Of a stretch of DNA of 64,000 bases, positions 1 through 21,999 are shown one piece after another. This DNA comes from Atrina japonica (lineage: Eukaryota; Mollusca; Bivalvia; Pterioida; Pinnidae). The position numbers and the translations under genes were made by a program. The first letter of the stretch is position 1, and each line of letters starts with the position of its first letter. The stretch is taken from contig BROG01000025.1 of the NCBI GenBank assembly GCA_030159075.1, positions 621,001 through 685,000 of the forward strand. Direction: 5' to 3'. The notes below the pieces were generated by a model, which worked only from the letters and a program-made list of their open reading frames with translations, had not been told where the DNA came from and ran no database searches.

Positions 1-1254
1 ATTGTTTTTGTTTTTCATTGCGGCTGGTAACCTTTAATGTCAGAGGACTAGACAGATAATTAGTGAATTAATTTTTTATGTAAACGATCTCAAAATGTCT
101 GGTTTTCAGAATAGACAAAATCTGCATTCTACAGAGAATAATGAATAAGAAGGAAAATGCCAGGCCCAAATAGTTTGGCTGGTATAGACAAAAAATCTAG
201 ATTCTACAAAGGCCAGTTTATGCAAATTACAATGTAATTAAAAATTGGCCACCACCAAGTAACGGAAAAATTGTTTAATGTGACATAATACTCTATTCAA
301 AATACAAATATACTGCATATAACAGAATCACAGGACACCACTGATCTGCCAAGTTTTAAAGGATCATCAGTTGACAGTATTGGCAATAGCTAACTACAAT
401 AAAAAGATCAAAACAAACAAGAACAACCTTGAACTTAACGCTTATACTTACCATCACCGTTACGATCCCATTGTAATTGGGATAATCATGTTGGAATGAA
501 ATATTTGTTTGCTATAATGTTAGATAAAGTGGAAACTGTAATGTGTTCTTAAAATAACCTGTTTTGTATACGGAATCTCATCAAAAAAGCCGGTACTTAG
601 TTGATGAAAAAATATCCAGATATAAGCAGAGTCTAATCATTACTTATGCTATGTAGTGTACAACAGAAGTGGAATAATGCACTTGACGGACAGAAACTCC
701 TATAAACAAAAGACCAAGGTCTTATCTGTCATCTTAGTTCCAACCTAATCAACGCAGCCTTTAACTTTGGGGGCGGGGATATGGGTTTGTGTGTGTGTGC
801 GTCACGAAATTCGCTGTTTGTTATCCCTAACCTAGACGTGTAAACATATCAATTTCAGGGGTTAATAGACCATTTTATTTTATAGTATTCTGTGCCCTTT
901 CAGTTGTCTCAATAGGACAAAATAGGGGGGAAAAGGGAACTGTGGTTATTTTACTCATAACAATGAAGACAAAATAAAATTATTCGTCAAGTCTTTTTTA
1001 TTTAACTTACAATAAGATTTTCATTTAAAGATATGGACGTTTTTTTTATGAGTGGTACACAGAACTGTAAAATTCTCCTTTGTTGGTGTACAGAATGTGA
1101 TCTGTGTTGTGAGCATATTAGGAAGAGTTTGATCAGATTGAGAAAAAAAATTAGTAAATTTTGCATTTCGGAGTGGGGTCTTTTATCAAACCGACATGTT
1201 GATGATATTAATCCCTGAAATTTGAAGAAAATTGGCAGAGCAGTTGTTGACCAA
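1..1254. other. Non-coding stretch, little recognisable
   Basis: This is AT-rich sequence with no gene that I can support. At about 238-300 there is a decayed SINE tail (TTGGCCACCACCAAGTAACG onward) of the type found complete near 26.6 kb. Confidence 0.4.
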
Positions 1255-1284
1255 AAATCTAAATTGTTAAGGAATTGACACTGG

Positions 1285-1395
1285 ACCTGCAATGACGGAT
1301 GACAACAGATAGAGTAGTGGAACCTGTCTTGAGAAACCATCCCAAATGCCACTCAAATGTGGTCTCTTAAGACAGGTGGTCCCTTAAAAGAAGAC
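1285..1395. repeat. Dispersed element remnant with inverted CCTGTCTTGAGA ends
   Basis: GGAACCTGTCTTGAGAAACC and the oppositely oriented TCTCTTAAGACAGGTGGTCC face each other. Similar pairs occur at 3050-3190 and 11690-11830. This looks like a short terminal-inverted-repeat element family. Confidence 0.5.
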
Positions 1396-1680
1396 AGTTT
1401 CACTTTACTTTATATAAAACAAGGCAAATTCAAGGAATTAACAGTCCCCTACCGGGGTAACCTCTACACAAAATATTATTCAGATAATTTTATTATAAAA
1501 TAGGGAATAAATTCCCCAACGGCATTCCATATACATGTATATGATATATATGTTCCAATTCATTCAAATATGTCAATACTGTAATTCATTCATACATGGG
1601 GCATTTCGGTATTTATGAAGCGCATTTCTGTAATTTCAATGGGCATTTCAGTAAATCACAGGCATTACGGTAATTCTACA

Positions 1681-2100
1681 ATCATGGGACATAAATATTC
1701 ATCGCTTATATGTTATTTTCTTCGTTGTTTTATATAAAATCAACAATATATAACCCCCTTAAAGAATCCACTAACTTAAGCAGAATTTCAAATATTTTGT
1801 TTTCACATAAAGGAAATTGTTTTCACATAAAGGAAATTTATTTCACATTTTAAACCTTTTTGAAATTTATATATATACTCTTTGTTTATATTTGAGGTAA
1901 TAATGATTTTGTGGAGGATAAATCTATTTTAGGCAAAGTTTGATAAATTTCATTAGATTTAAAGAAGAAATACAAAATTTTCAAAATTACTACAGGAGAA
2001 AAATAGGCTACTGTAATTTATGTAAATAAACACGATGATATAAAAATACAAATATTTTGTAAATATGAAATTATATCCGACTGTAAATTTGTAAAAAACA
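1681..2100 (+). repeat. Dispersed repeat, second copy at 46677-47110
   Basis: Aligned blocks shared with 46.7 kb include ATCATGGGACATAAATATTC, TTATATAAAATCAACAAT and ATAATGATTTTGTGGAGGAT. The shared length is about 420 bases with many substitutions. A tandem 20-bp duplication (TTTTCACATAAAGGAAATTG) at 1799-1839 is specific to this copy. Confidence 0.6.
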
Positions 2101-2271
2101 AGCCATCTAGATGGCTTTCTCACATGAAACTTTTATGACCCTGGACAAACAGATAGACAGACAGGTGACAAAAAAAGTGACCTCTAAGTGTTGCCTCTGC
2201 TTACGACAGGTGACACGATGATGAGAAATAGTAGTATTCAGTATACCTTCATAATAAAATCAGGGTCAAAC

Positions 2272-2793
2272 ACCAAACATTGGATGAATATCTACAAGCG
2301 TTTAGAAAAAAAGTCCGGGAAACTGCTATTTTAAAGAAATTTTCGAATTCCAAGGGCCGTAATTCTGTCAAAAATCAGTGGACCGTAACAATACTCGAAC
2401 TTGATCTGTAACTCATGGTGGTAGACCCACACACCACAAATTGGATGAATATCTACAAGCGTTTAGAAAAAAAGTCCGGAAAACTGCTATTTTAAAGAAA
2501 TTTTCGAATTCCAAGGGCCGTAATTCTGTCAAAAATCAGTGGACCGTAACAATACTCGAACTTGATCTGTAACTCATGGTGGTAGACCCACACACCACAA
2601 ATTGGATGAATATCTACAAGCGTTTAGAAAAAACTGCTATTTTAAGGAAATTTTCGAATTCCAAGGGCCGTAATTCTGTCAAAAATCAGTGGACCGTAAC
2701 AATACTCGAACTTGATCTGTAACTCATGGTGGTAGACCCACACACCAAAAATTGGATGAATATCTACAAGCGTTAAGAAAAAAAGTCCGGAAA
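2272..2793. repeat. Tandem repeat, ~160-bp unit, about 3.3 copies
   Basis: ATTGGATGAATATCTACAAG recurs at about 2279, 2439, 2602 and 2752. The first two units are almost identical; the third lacks about 10 bases. The unit looks like part of a dispersed molluscan element rather than a satellite. Confidence 0.8.
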
Positions 2794-2804
2794 ATGTGTG
2801 TGTG

Positions 2805-2853
2805 ACTGACGGACAGACAGACAGACGGACTGACGGACGGACAGACGGACGGA
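2805..2853. repeat. GACGGACA/GACAGACG microsatellite
   Basis: An impure tetranucleotide run of GACA/GACG directly follows the 160-bp repeat. Confidence 0.8.
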
Positions 2854-3044
2854 GTGCAAACCTATCATACCTGATCCAACATGACAGACAGGGAGGCTTT
2901 GGCTTTTGATTGTGCAGACTGCATGTACCTTGACTGGACAACACGTTCTGAATAAGAGAAGAATCAGAGTTTAAAGTCATCTATTTTAATTTTTCATACG
3001 TCAAAAAGCATGTCTCTTTGTCATCATTTACGTCTGTATATTGT

Positions 3045-3200
3045 ACAGAGGAACCTGTCTTCAGAGACCACCCTTTCTGCCACTGAAATATGATCTCTCA
3101 AGACAGGTGGTTTCTCAAAAGAGATTTAATTTACAGAATTATTTAACTAAGTGGTTTTTAAAATGTGGTCTTGAAAGACTGGTGGTTTTTCATGGCAGTG
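3045..3200. repeat. Dispersed inverted-end element, second copy
   Basis: GAGGAACCTGTCTTCAGAGA and the opposite-strand TCTCAAGACAGGTGGTTTCT flank the left part, followed by a second GGTGGTTTTT motif. It is the same family as 1285-1395. Confidence 0.5.
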
Positions 3201-3239
3201 AGTGGTGTAGACAGACAGATTCTACTATGTAAGTCCTCA

Positions 3240-4380
3240 ATATAACTTTTCAGTCTTGACCATGTGTCTGTCACATAAATATCCCCACCTAGAAAACATA
3301 AACATCTCTGCGTTAAATATTAAGACATGGCATACTGATGTGTGGTCATTGTAACTGTTTCTTCGGAAGGAAATTATTTTATAATATAATACTATTCTCT
3401 TAGTCATACTTGAATAATACCGTATTCCACACAATAAAAGCCATTAAAATGCCACGGCACTAAAAAGGGGGGGAGGGGCGCCTATTGGGACCAATTTAGA
3501 GTCAAATTAACAAAAAACAGCGTGCTAAGACGAACGTCCTAAAAACTAATGCTATACCCCTGGTCAGCATTGTTGTTGTCATCGGCGTCTGTAGACAAAA
3601 CTTGGCCCAGAATACCAACATTTGAATATCAAAAAATGGAAGTTGGCGAGCTGAGCACTGCACTGTGAAAAATATTCAACCTGGGGGCTGTTGACACCAT
3701 GTGCTAAAGTCAAGGAATTGCCTTTGAGCTTGAAATATAGGACAACAATATTGACTATAAATGAAATTTATACTAAAAATTTAAATCAGCCTACCTGTTG
3801 AAAGAATTGTGTTCATGGGTTAGAAAAGACCCTGATTTAATTGGCAAATCTGTTTTTTGGTTATGGGCAAAGATGGATCCATTTTGATGAGTATTGGTTG
3901 GTTTAGTAAAGATCTATAGGTTTTATGGGTTCAGGTGTGTGGTGTGGTGTTATTGTATATTCTCCAGGATATGTGCAACAGTTGGTCTGTCAATGCAACT
4001 CGCATGAAATTCAATTAACACTATGTGTTATAAATAGAGTTTCTTTTTATATCCTTCTTTAAATGTTTTTTTTTTTTTTTTTTTTTTTTTTGTTTCTTCC
4101 GTGATATTAGCCTAGCTGTATCAATGTTTTTCTGCCATCTTGAATCCAGAAAACGTAAGAAGTAATCATATGGGGCTCCATATTTTCTCACACTTATTCA
4201 AAAGGTCCAGATGATTAAGACTTTAAGACAACTAAAGTTAAAAAAAAAACGGAAAGGTACACATTTTCTATAATTAGCAGAAATACATAGGAAATTGTAC
4301 AATTATGAAGCGAAATCATAAGGTGTATTTTTTTATATGTTAAAATCGTAAGGATTAGGCTAAAAGGGTTGGCTACTCTG
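3240..4380. other. Non-coding stretch
   Basis: No gene is supported. There is a G-rich run (AAAAGGGGGGGAGGGGCG) near 3460-3480 and a 26-base T tract at 4066-4091. The unresolved 3' exon(s) of the minus-strand gene may lie here or further left; a short frame at about 4160-4215 on the minus strand fits the phase but has a weak acceptor. Confidence 0.35.
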
Positions 4381-4389
4381 CTGGCCTAC

Positions 4390-4890
4390 ATATTTTTAAC
4401 TGCAAGGGACACAACTTTGATATTTCACATATAGATTCCTTATGACCAAAGCTTTCATTTGTTACCATGACTTTTGACCTAGTGACCTAGACCTTGGACT
4501 GACCTACTTTTTAAAAACAATGTAGATTTCTTATGACCAGAGCTTTCATTCAGTGTCTTGACTATTGACCTAGTGTCCTAGACCTTGGACTTTGACCTAC
4601 TTTTTAAAAGCATTACCTTGGCTTAATCTTTAAAACCATGAGGTATATGGCTTTGATATTTCACATATAGGTTTCTTATGATCAGAGCTTTCAGTTGGTA
4701 CCTTGACTTTTGACCAAGTGACCTTGACCTTGGTAATTGACCTACTTTTCAAAAATTTAACCTTGGCTATATCTTTAAAAACACAGGGATAGGGCTTTGA
4801 TATTTCACATGTAGATTTCTTATGGCCAGAGCTTTCATTTGGTACCTTTTCACCTGGTGACCTTGACCTACTTTTCAAAACTTGAGCCAA
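4390..4890. repeat. Degenerate tandem repeat containing 'GACCTTGGACTTTGACCTACTTTT'-type units
   Basis: About four diverged units each carry TTTGATATTTCACAT, then ATTTCTTATGACCAGAGCTT, then TTTGACCTAGTGACC motifs. This module is familiar from mollusc genomes. The frames read through it are not genes. Confidence 0.6.
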
Positions 4891-5072
4891 AGGAATCAAA
4901 TAATTTACCGTACCATGACCTTAAAACCTGACAGCTATAGGTCAAACACCTATTTTGAAAATTTACACCTATTTCCGGTGAACTTTGTTGTCTTCTGACA
5001 ACTCTTATTATATAGGTCACAGTGGTAAAGTTGTTGTAGTTATTACCAAGGACACTTATCAACATTCTGTTG

Positions 5073-5101
5073 CTGGGGGGGTGGGGGTGGGGGTGGGGGG
5101 C
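5073..5101 (+). repeat. G-rich simple repeat (potential G-quadruplex)
   Basis: GGGGGGGTGGGGGTGGGGGT is followed by GGGGGG, giving several G runs of five or more within 29 bases, just past the micro-exon donor of the minus-strand gene. Confidence 0.6.
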
Positions 5102-5122
5102 TAGACACTAATTGTTACTTAC

Positions 5123-17235
<12,113 letters not shown>

Positions 17236-17871
17236 CTTTGAGTCTCCCGGGGAAATCGTTTTCACCAATGCGTTTTAAATGTTGGTATAATTCATAAAAT
17301 GGTGTCGGTTTAAGGAGTGTTTCCGGAATGCGAAATGGTTAGGTAAAATAGGGGTCCCTGATAACTCCTGATAAAAACCTTAATATGTATGGGCGTCGGA
17401 AGCAAATTGAAAGGGGAAGGGCTTAACTAACTTAAAACTCACACACACGCCGTCACTTTTAAAAATTGATATTAGCTGCCGATAGTGTAAAAATACATGT
17501 ATATCAGATTATATTTATCATAATATACATGAAGGAATGTTCTGTACGACGCCTTTTGTGATCCTTTCATAAAATTGACTGATGTTTGTGATATATTATA
17601 TAAGTCATCAGCGTCGGAAGCAAATTGAAAGTGGTGGGCTAAACCAACTTAAAACACATACACACGCCAGAAATGTCTGGGGGCTAAGCCCCAATTTTTA
17701 ACACCTATGTCTAGCCCCCCCCGGTTCCGACGCCTATGTAAGTAAACATTCTTCAGTTTCATGATAAAATGTGAAATGGCAAATATTTCCGTTTGAAAAG
17801 CCATGTACATAAAGTGTTAGAATTGCAAAGTTGTTTGTTGGTGTTTTTGTGCAAAAATGCTTGGATATAAC

Positions 17872-18030
17872 CAGCGATATATAAAGCTAATAGCTTTATA
17901 TATCGCTACTATTACTTATAAGCAGTAGCAGCGATATATAAAGCTAATAGCTATTAGCTTTATCAGCGATATCGCTGGCTTTATATATCGCTGGCAGTAG
18001 TAAGAAAGTCTAAGCTTTATATATCACTGT
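17872..18030. repeat. Cluster of palindromes built on AGCGATATATAAAGCTA
   Basis: AGCGATATATAAAGCTA and its inverse TAGCTTTATATATCGCT form a 35-base palindrome with one central base. Further direct and inverted copies follow to 18030 (AATAGCTATTAGCTTTATC, CAGCGATATCGCTG). The region could form cruciforms. Confidence 0.8.
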
Positions 18031-18559
18031 TAACTATTCTTATTTTAAACTTGATCTATATTTTTCTGAAACCCTTACTGAGTAAAAACAAGGCTAAAAT
18101 TTCATTGTCATATTTGTTAGGAAAAAAGAAAAGAAAATTTTTCTTCGATGGACAATTTTCTTTTTCTTTCTTTTTTTCACAACTTATGACAAAATAATGT
18201 AAAATGTTTTTTGGTTTATGTTGTTTTTATTTGTTTAGTTTGTTGTTGTTGTCAGTTTTTCCCCGTAGCGCCGAGGTGGGAGTATTGAAGAAACTGGATC
18301 TGAACCTGGTTACATCTTTTAAAATGATGTCAACTAGGTCGTCTCCACAGGGATCCTTTGGCGTATCCATATAGATACAGATACAGATCTGATATGAACT
18401 TTTTTAAAGAACTTATTTCATCAAATTGCAGATATGATTTAGTTTTATAAATTTCTTTTAGAATTTTTTGGAATTTTTTTCTTGTGCCTGAGGTCTGATA
18501 TGTACTATATAGAAAGGACTTTCAACATACTGTGCATTAATTTAGTATTTTATTCACGC

Positions 18560-18562
<3 letters not shown>

Positions 18563-18614
<52 letters not shown>
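18563..18614. repeat. (GA)n microsatellite
   Basis: This is a pure 52-base GA run upstream of BRF2. Such tracts can bind GAGA-type factors in some animals, but here that is speculation. Confidence 0.95.
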
Positions 18615-18616
<2 letters not shown>

Positions 18617-19293
18617 CAGTAGTTCAAGCGCTTCTGTGAAATGTTTAAAGTAAGCTTCTAGTTGACATTGATGATTCGTTTACAGAACGTTTAAAGTAAA
18701 AGTAGAACTAGAATTAAGTATGAGTAGCGATGTTGCTGCATTGTTAACTAGTAGATGTTAGAGAGAAGAAACAAATTAAGTTGACATATAAAATTAGGTA
18801 AATTATGTAAGTAGCGATTCATTTGTATACTAAAGTTGTAGGCTAATATAATTTAGTCATTGCCTAGGCCTATACATCACGCTAACAGGCACTTGTTTCT
18901 TTCCATAGCCTATGGCATGGGGGTACTCCAATAATATTAGAGCTCGCTTTATTTCGGATATGCCGATGTTAATGGCGCAAGTTAAAAGTATCTCGCCGTT
19001 TAAACCTCTAACATTGTTGTAGTAGGTGGGGTGTGTCTAGAATTACGTATTGTAATTCTCAATACTCCCGCCCATTGATAAGACACAAGTGCCTGTGGCA
19101 CCGTTATTCTGCATGGGTGTTTGTCTGACGATCGGGTGTTTGACTCTCAATTTTAACTGTTAGAGCTCAAACATGCATGCAATCCATGAAACTATAGTGA
19201 TTTAGGTGGAATTTAAGATGGGTGAATGTTTTCTGTTCTGAAAGGGTGAAAATGTCCTGGTATACAGTAAAGTATCTGTGGTAATGCAATGTA

Positions 19294-19472
19294 CAGTCAA
19301 ACTTGCATGAAAGGTCACCTCTGTATAAAGGGCACCTGTCTTCAAAGGCTATTTAAATATAGGCTAACCTTTGTTAACTTTATTGATAATGAATAAATCT
19401 CTTTATAAAAATTAACATTTGCCTGTTCCTTTGATCAAGAGTGGCCTACATGTATATAGACAAATTTGACTG
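19294..19472. mobile_element. Short mariner/pogo-type MITE with TA target duplication
   Basis: The element starts CAGTCAAACTTG and ends CAAATTTGACTG, with TA on both sides. It is 179 bases with no coding frame. The structure fits non-autonomous Tc1/mariner-superfamily elements. Confidence 0.65.
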
Positions 19473-19497
19473 TATATGAGTATATACATATGCTTAA

Positions 19498-19975
19498 TGA
19501 TACATGTACTCTATATACCGATATGATTCTCTCCTATCTACATTATATGTACCACTAGATGATGCATGCACTCTATATTGATTCTCTCCTTTCTACATTA
19601 TATATGTACTACTAGGTGATACATGTACTCTATATATGATTCTCTTCTATTTACATTGTGTGTACTACTTAAGGGTTTTCCCTTTCTCCTCTGCGTCTCT
19701 GACTGATATAAAATCTTTTCAGGATGCAAAACATGAATATCAGTGAGTCCTTAAGAATGCACAAAAACTTTTTTTTTCAACCTGAGACAGAAAATGTGTG
19801 CCTTTGTTTTCATGCATTTTCTTGAATTTCATTGACTCACAAATTTAACGAATGACTCATGAATTTTGTTCTTGTGGGTCCCTGGGACTCACTAAAATAA
19901 CACCCCAGGGAAAACCCTGCTACTTGATGATACATGTACTCTATATATGATTCTCTTCTATTTACATTATACATA
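19498..19975. repeat. ~58-bp minisatellite, four units, split by an insertion
   Basis: Units containing GATACATGTACTCTATATAT and GATTCTCTTCTATTTACATT start near 19498, 19558 and 19614; a fourth lies at 19926-19975 beyond the inserted element. Confidence 0.75.
19671..19919. mobile_element. MITE with AGGGTTTTCCC inverted ends and CTACTT target duplication
   Basis: The left end AAGGGTTTTCCC and the right end GGGAAAACCCTG are inverted copies. CTACTT flanks both sides (19665-19670 and 19920-19925). The inserted 249 bases interrupt the minisatellite. The CAGGG-like end suggests a hAT-type relative, but the duplication seen is 6 rather than 8 bases. Confidence 0.7.
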
Positions 19976-20031
19976 TCGGTAATATCAGTCTGTAATGAAA
20001 TTATGTTTTAATCCCCTGCTATTTTTTTTTT

Positions 20032-20035
20032 ACAG
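20032..20035 (+). other. 3' splice site of a 5' UTR intron of BRF2
   Basis: A run of T followed by ACAG ends at 20035, eight bases before the BRF2 start codon. It is a strong acceptor, so the transcript probably begins in an upstream non-coding exon somewhere in 17.3-19.5 kb. I could not place the donor or the transcription start. Confidence 0.6.
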
Positions 20036-20043
20036 TAAACAAG

Positions 20044-21330
20044 ATGCCATCCCTATGTGGTGTGTGTGGAGAAAACGCTGTCATCAGTGACAGAGATGGC
20101 GACATGGAATATCTGGTATGCCAAGAGTGCGGCTGTATTGCCACAGAAAGTAGTTTTGCAGAAACGAGTCATGTTCAGACAGACAACAATCCAGGAAACT
20201 TTTTTGGTAACATGAATTTGCCGCGCTATGTGAAACAAGGTTATTCTGAATCAGAAGGGAAAAAAGCGGGAAGAGAGCGAGCTAAAACAGTGGCCATTAC
20301 ATTCAAGTTTACAAGAACTATGACGGAAGCGGTAGATAATTTATACGTTGAAGTCTATAAGACTGATGAAATCATCAAGAGAAATATTTGCGTCAAACTC
20401 ATTATAAGCGTTGTGTGTGTATTTATAGTTGCAAGAGAATTTGACCGTCCAATAACGATCAAAGAATTTTGTAAACAAGTTAAAGTGCCTATTAATCAGT
20501 TTGCCGAGGCTTACAAATTGATTTTACAAAAGAAAGGCATCCATTTTCCGTATCAGAGTGTTGCTTCGATGTGTGCAGTTATATTGGGTCAGACGAAGAT
20601 GAGTAAAGATTTGATACACCTCACAGAAGAGATTCTGTTGATATCGGACAGAGCATGGATTGTCAGTGGTCGACATCGAGACTTGCTCATTCACGCTGCT
20701 GCCTATTTGGCGTGGGTTTCTAGCGACGTCATCAACCATTCTAATACTAGATTCAAGTCGTTTTGCAAAAAATATGGTTTTCGTTATAGTCATGCCTCTG
20801 CGAAACGTTTACAAGAAATTAAAGAAATTCTTCTCGAACTGGGAAAAAATTTACCCTGGGCAAGTAATATTGATAAACGTGACTTTGTCGTGGATAATTT
20901 GAATGAAATTTTGAAGTATAGGTGTAGCTTGTTCCATGAATCTTTGATGAAGTCGATGCAGGCGAGTGCCCAAAACAATTCTATGATGGATGAAACAAGT
21001 CATGACGAGAATGGTGTATGTGAATCAGAACAAAGCGGAGGTGATCTCGTTTTACGAAATTCTTCCAGTTCTTGTGATACAGTTTCATATCATCAACAGA
21101 GATCTCAACAAGACGAAAGTGATGCAAAAACAAATCATAATCTTTTTCAACCACCTGCTATAAAAAATCCTAGAAAGCGGCCATCCACAAATCATTTAGA
21201 AGTTGAAGAATGTGATGGTGATGCAGAGCTTAGTGAATCACAAGACATTGAGTTAAACAAGTATATACGTACCAAAGAAGAGGTCAGGATTATTCAGAAC
21301 ATGGAGAAAAAACAGAAATTGATGTTATAG
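20044..21330 (+). CDS. BRF2: BRF2: TFIIIB 50-kDa subunit, RNA polymerase III initiation factor
   Basis: This 428-codon frame encodes BRF2, the TFIIB-like factor that bridges TBP and RNA polymerase III at gene-external (U6-type) promoters in the nucleus. Seen: an N-terminal zinc ribbon with C5-x2-C8 and C26-x2-C29; two helical cyclin-like repeats at roughly residues 70-165 and 170-290; then a Ser/Asn/Gln/Asp-rich tail. The tail keeps two short blocks that I align with human BRF2: PPAIKNPRKRP (370-380, basic) and a block around IELNKYIRTKEEV (402-414). The length is close to human BRF2 (419). The ATG follows the splice acceptor at 20035 by 8 bases and has A at -3. The coding region has no intron. 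The redox-sensing cysteine of human BRF2 (C361) aligns with A372 here. BRF1 is unlikely because the tail is short and BRF2-like. Base use resembles the surroundings, and there are no breaks. Confidence 0.9.
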   Translation: MPSLCGVCGENAVISDRDGDMEYLVCQECGCIATESSFAETSHVQTDNNPGNFFGNMNLPRYVKQGYSESEGKKAGRERAKTVAITFKFTRTMTEAVDNLYVEVYKTDEIIKRNICVKLIISVVCVFIVAREFDRPITIKEFCKQVKVPINQFAEAYKLILQKKGIHFPYQSVASMCAVILGQTKMSKDLIHLTEEILLISDRAWIVSGRHRDLLIHAAAYLAWVSSDVINHSNTRFKSFCKKYGFRYSHASAKRLQEIKEILLELGKNLPWASNIDKRDFVVDNLNEILKYRCSLFHESLMKSMQASAQNNSMMDETSHDENGVCESEQSGGDLVLRNSSSSCDTVSYHQQRSQQDESDAKTNHNLFQPPAIKNPRKRPSTNHLEVEECDGDAELSESQDIELNKYIRTKEEVRIIQNMEKKQKLML

Positions 21331-21678
21331 GTTTAATTTTCATAAGTGTTACTGTATGCTTGGAAATTTTTGCCCCTGATTTTTTTTTCGCCCATTTATG
21401 ACAGAAAACATATTCACCCAGTTTAAAGTTCTCTTGAATGATCTTTTTTATCGTGTACCTGTAAATTTTGTGTTCATTTTAAATTGGCCCTCTCATGTAA
21501 GGACAGAAATGACAAAAATTAAACAAAAGCGAAAATTTCCAGGTATACAGTAACAGTATGCAAGAAATGACAATGTATTTGTTTGTTATACAACCTTGTT
21601 GATAATTTATGTGGAAAACGTGTAAACCTGTTGGATGTTAGGTCATTAAATGTGAAAAAACTGATATTTTCTGTTTGT

Positions 21679-21684
21679 AATAAA
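21679..21684 (+). promoter_or_regulatory. poly(A) signal AATAAA, proximal, BRF2
   Basis: AATAAA lies about 350 bases after the BRF2 stop codon. It is a candidate early cleavage signal. Confidence 0.4.
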
Positions 21685-21986
21685 CTGGTTGATTGCTTTA
21701 ACTGACTTTTTATCCCAGTGGGTATCATATACAAAATGTAGGCCCACATAATTCCAGTAATTGATGTATCAGCCATTTTTTTTTACATACTAAAGTGATA
21801 TAATGTTTGGATTGTTGTTTAAATTCTAAACACCGTAAAAACTATATCAGTCCGTTTGTTTACACTGCTTGCACTTAGACAGATTTCACAATACATTTGC
21901 TTTTAGTGCTTGGTTGTAGGAAGAATGACATGAATAAGTAATTTGATTTACTTTTGTGGTTGTTTTATTTGGTAAAATGTATGGCC

Positions 21987-21992
21987 AATAAA
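21987..21992 (+). promoter_or_regulatory. poly(A) signal AATAAA, distal, BRF2
   Basis: AATAAA is followed within about 25 bases by GT/T-rich sequence (GTGTGTGG, then TTTTTTCTT). This is the classic layout of a functional cleavage site and would give a 3' UTR of about 0.68 kb. Confidence 0.5.
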
Positions 21993-21999
21993 ACATGCT

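Larger units (their letters stand above)
17236..20031. promoter_or_regulatory. Shared upstream region of the divergent gene pair
   Basis: 2.8 kb separate the two start codons. The region must hold both promoters and the 5' non-coding exon of BRF2. It has no obvious TATA box near either gene. It contains a palindrome cluster (17872-18030), a GA microsatellite and two short elements. CpG-bearing candidates lie at 18250-18300 and 18940-19090. The exact starts cannot be read from sequence alone. Confidence 0.4.

Noticed and set aside
1002..1352. 116-codon minus-strand frame ending at a GTAAGT-like site
   Set aside because: It overlaps a dispersed repeat and has no composition or partner exon to support coding.
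2642..2980. 112-codon minus-strand frame
   Set aside because: It reads through the 160-bp tandem repeat and the GACA/GACG microsatellite (RPSVRPSVRLSV run).
4160..4215. Tenth exon of the minus-strand gene (ILNHLDLLNK reading)
   Set aside because: The phase fits micro-exon 9, but the acceptor is weak and nothing else supports it.
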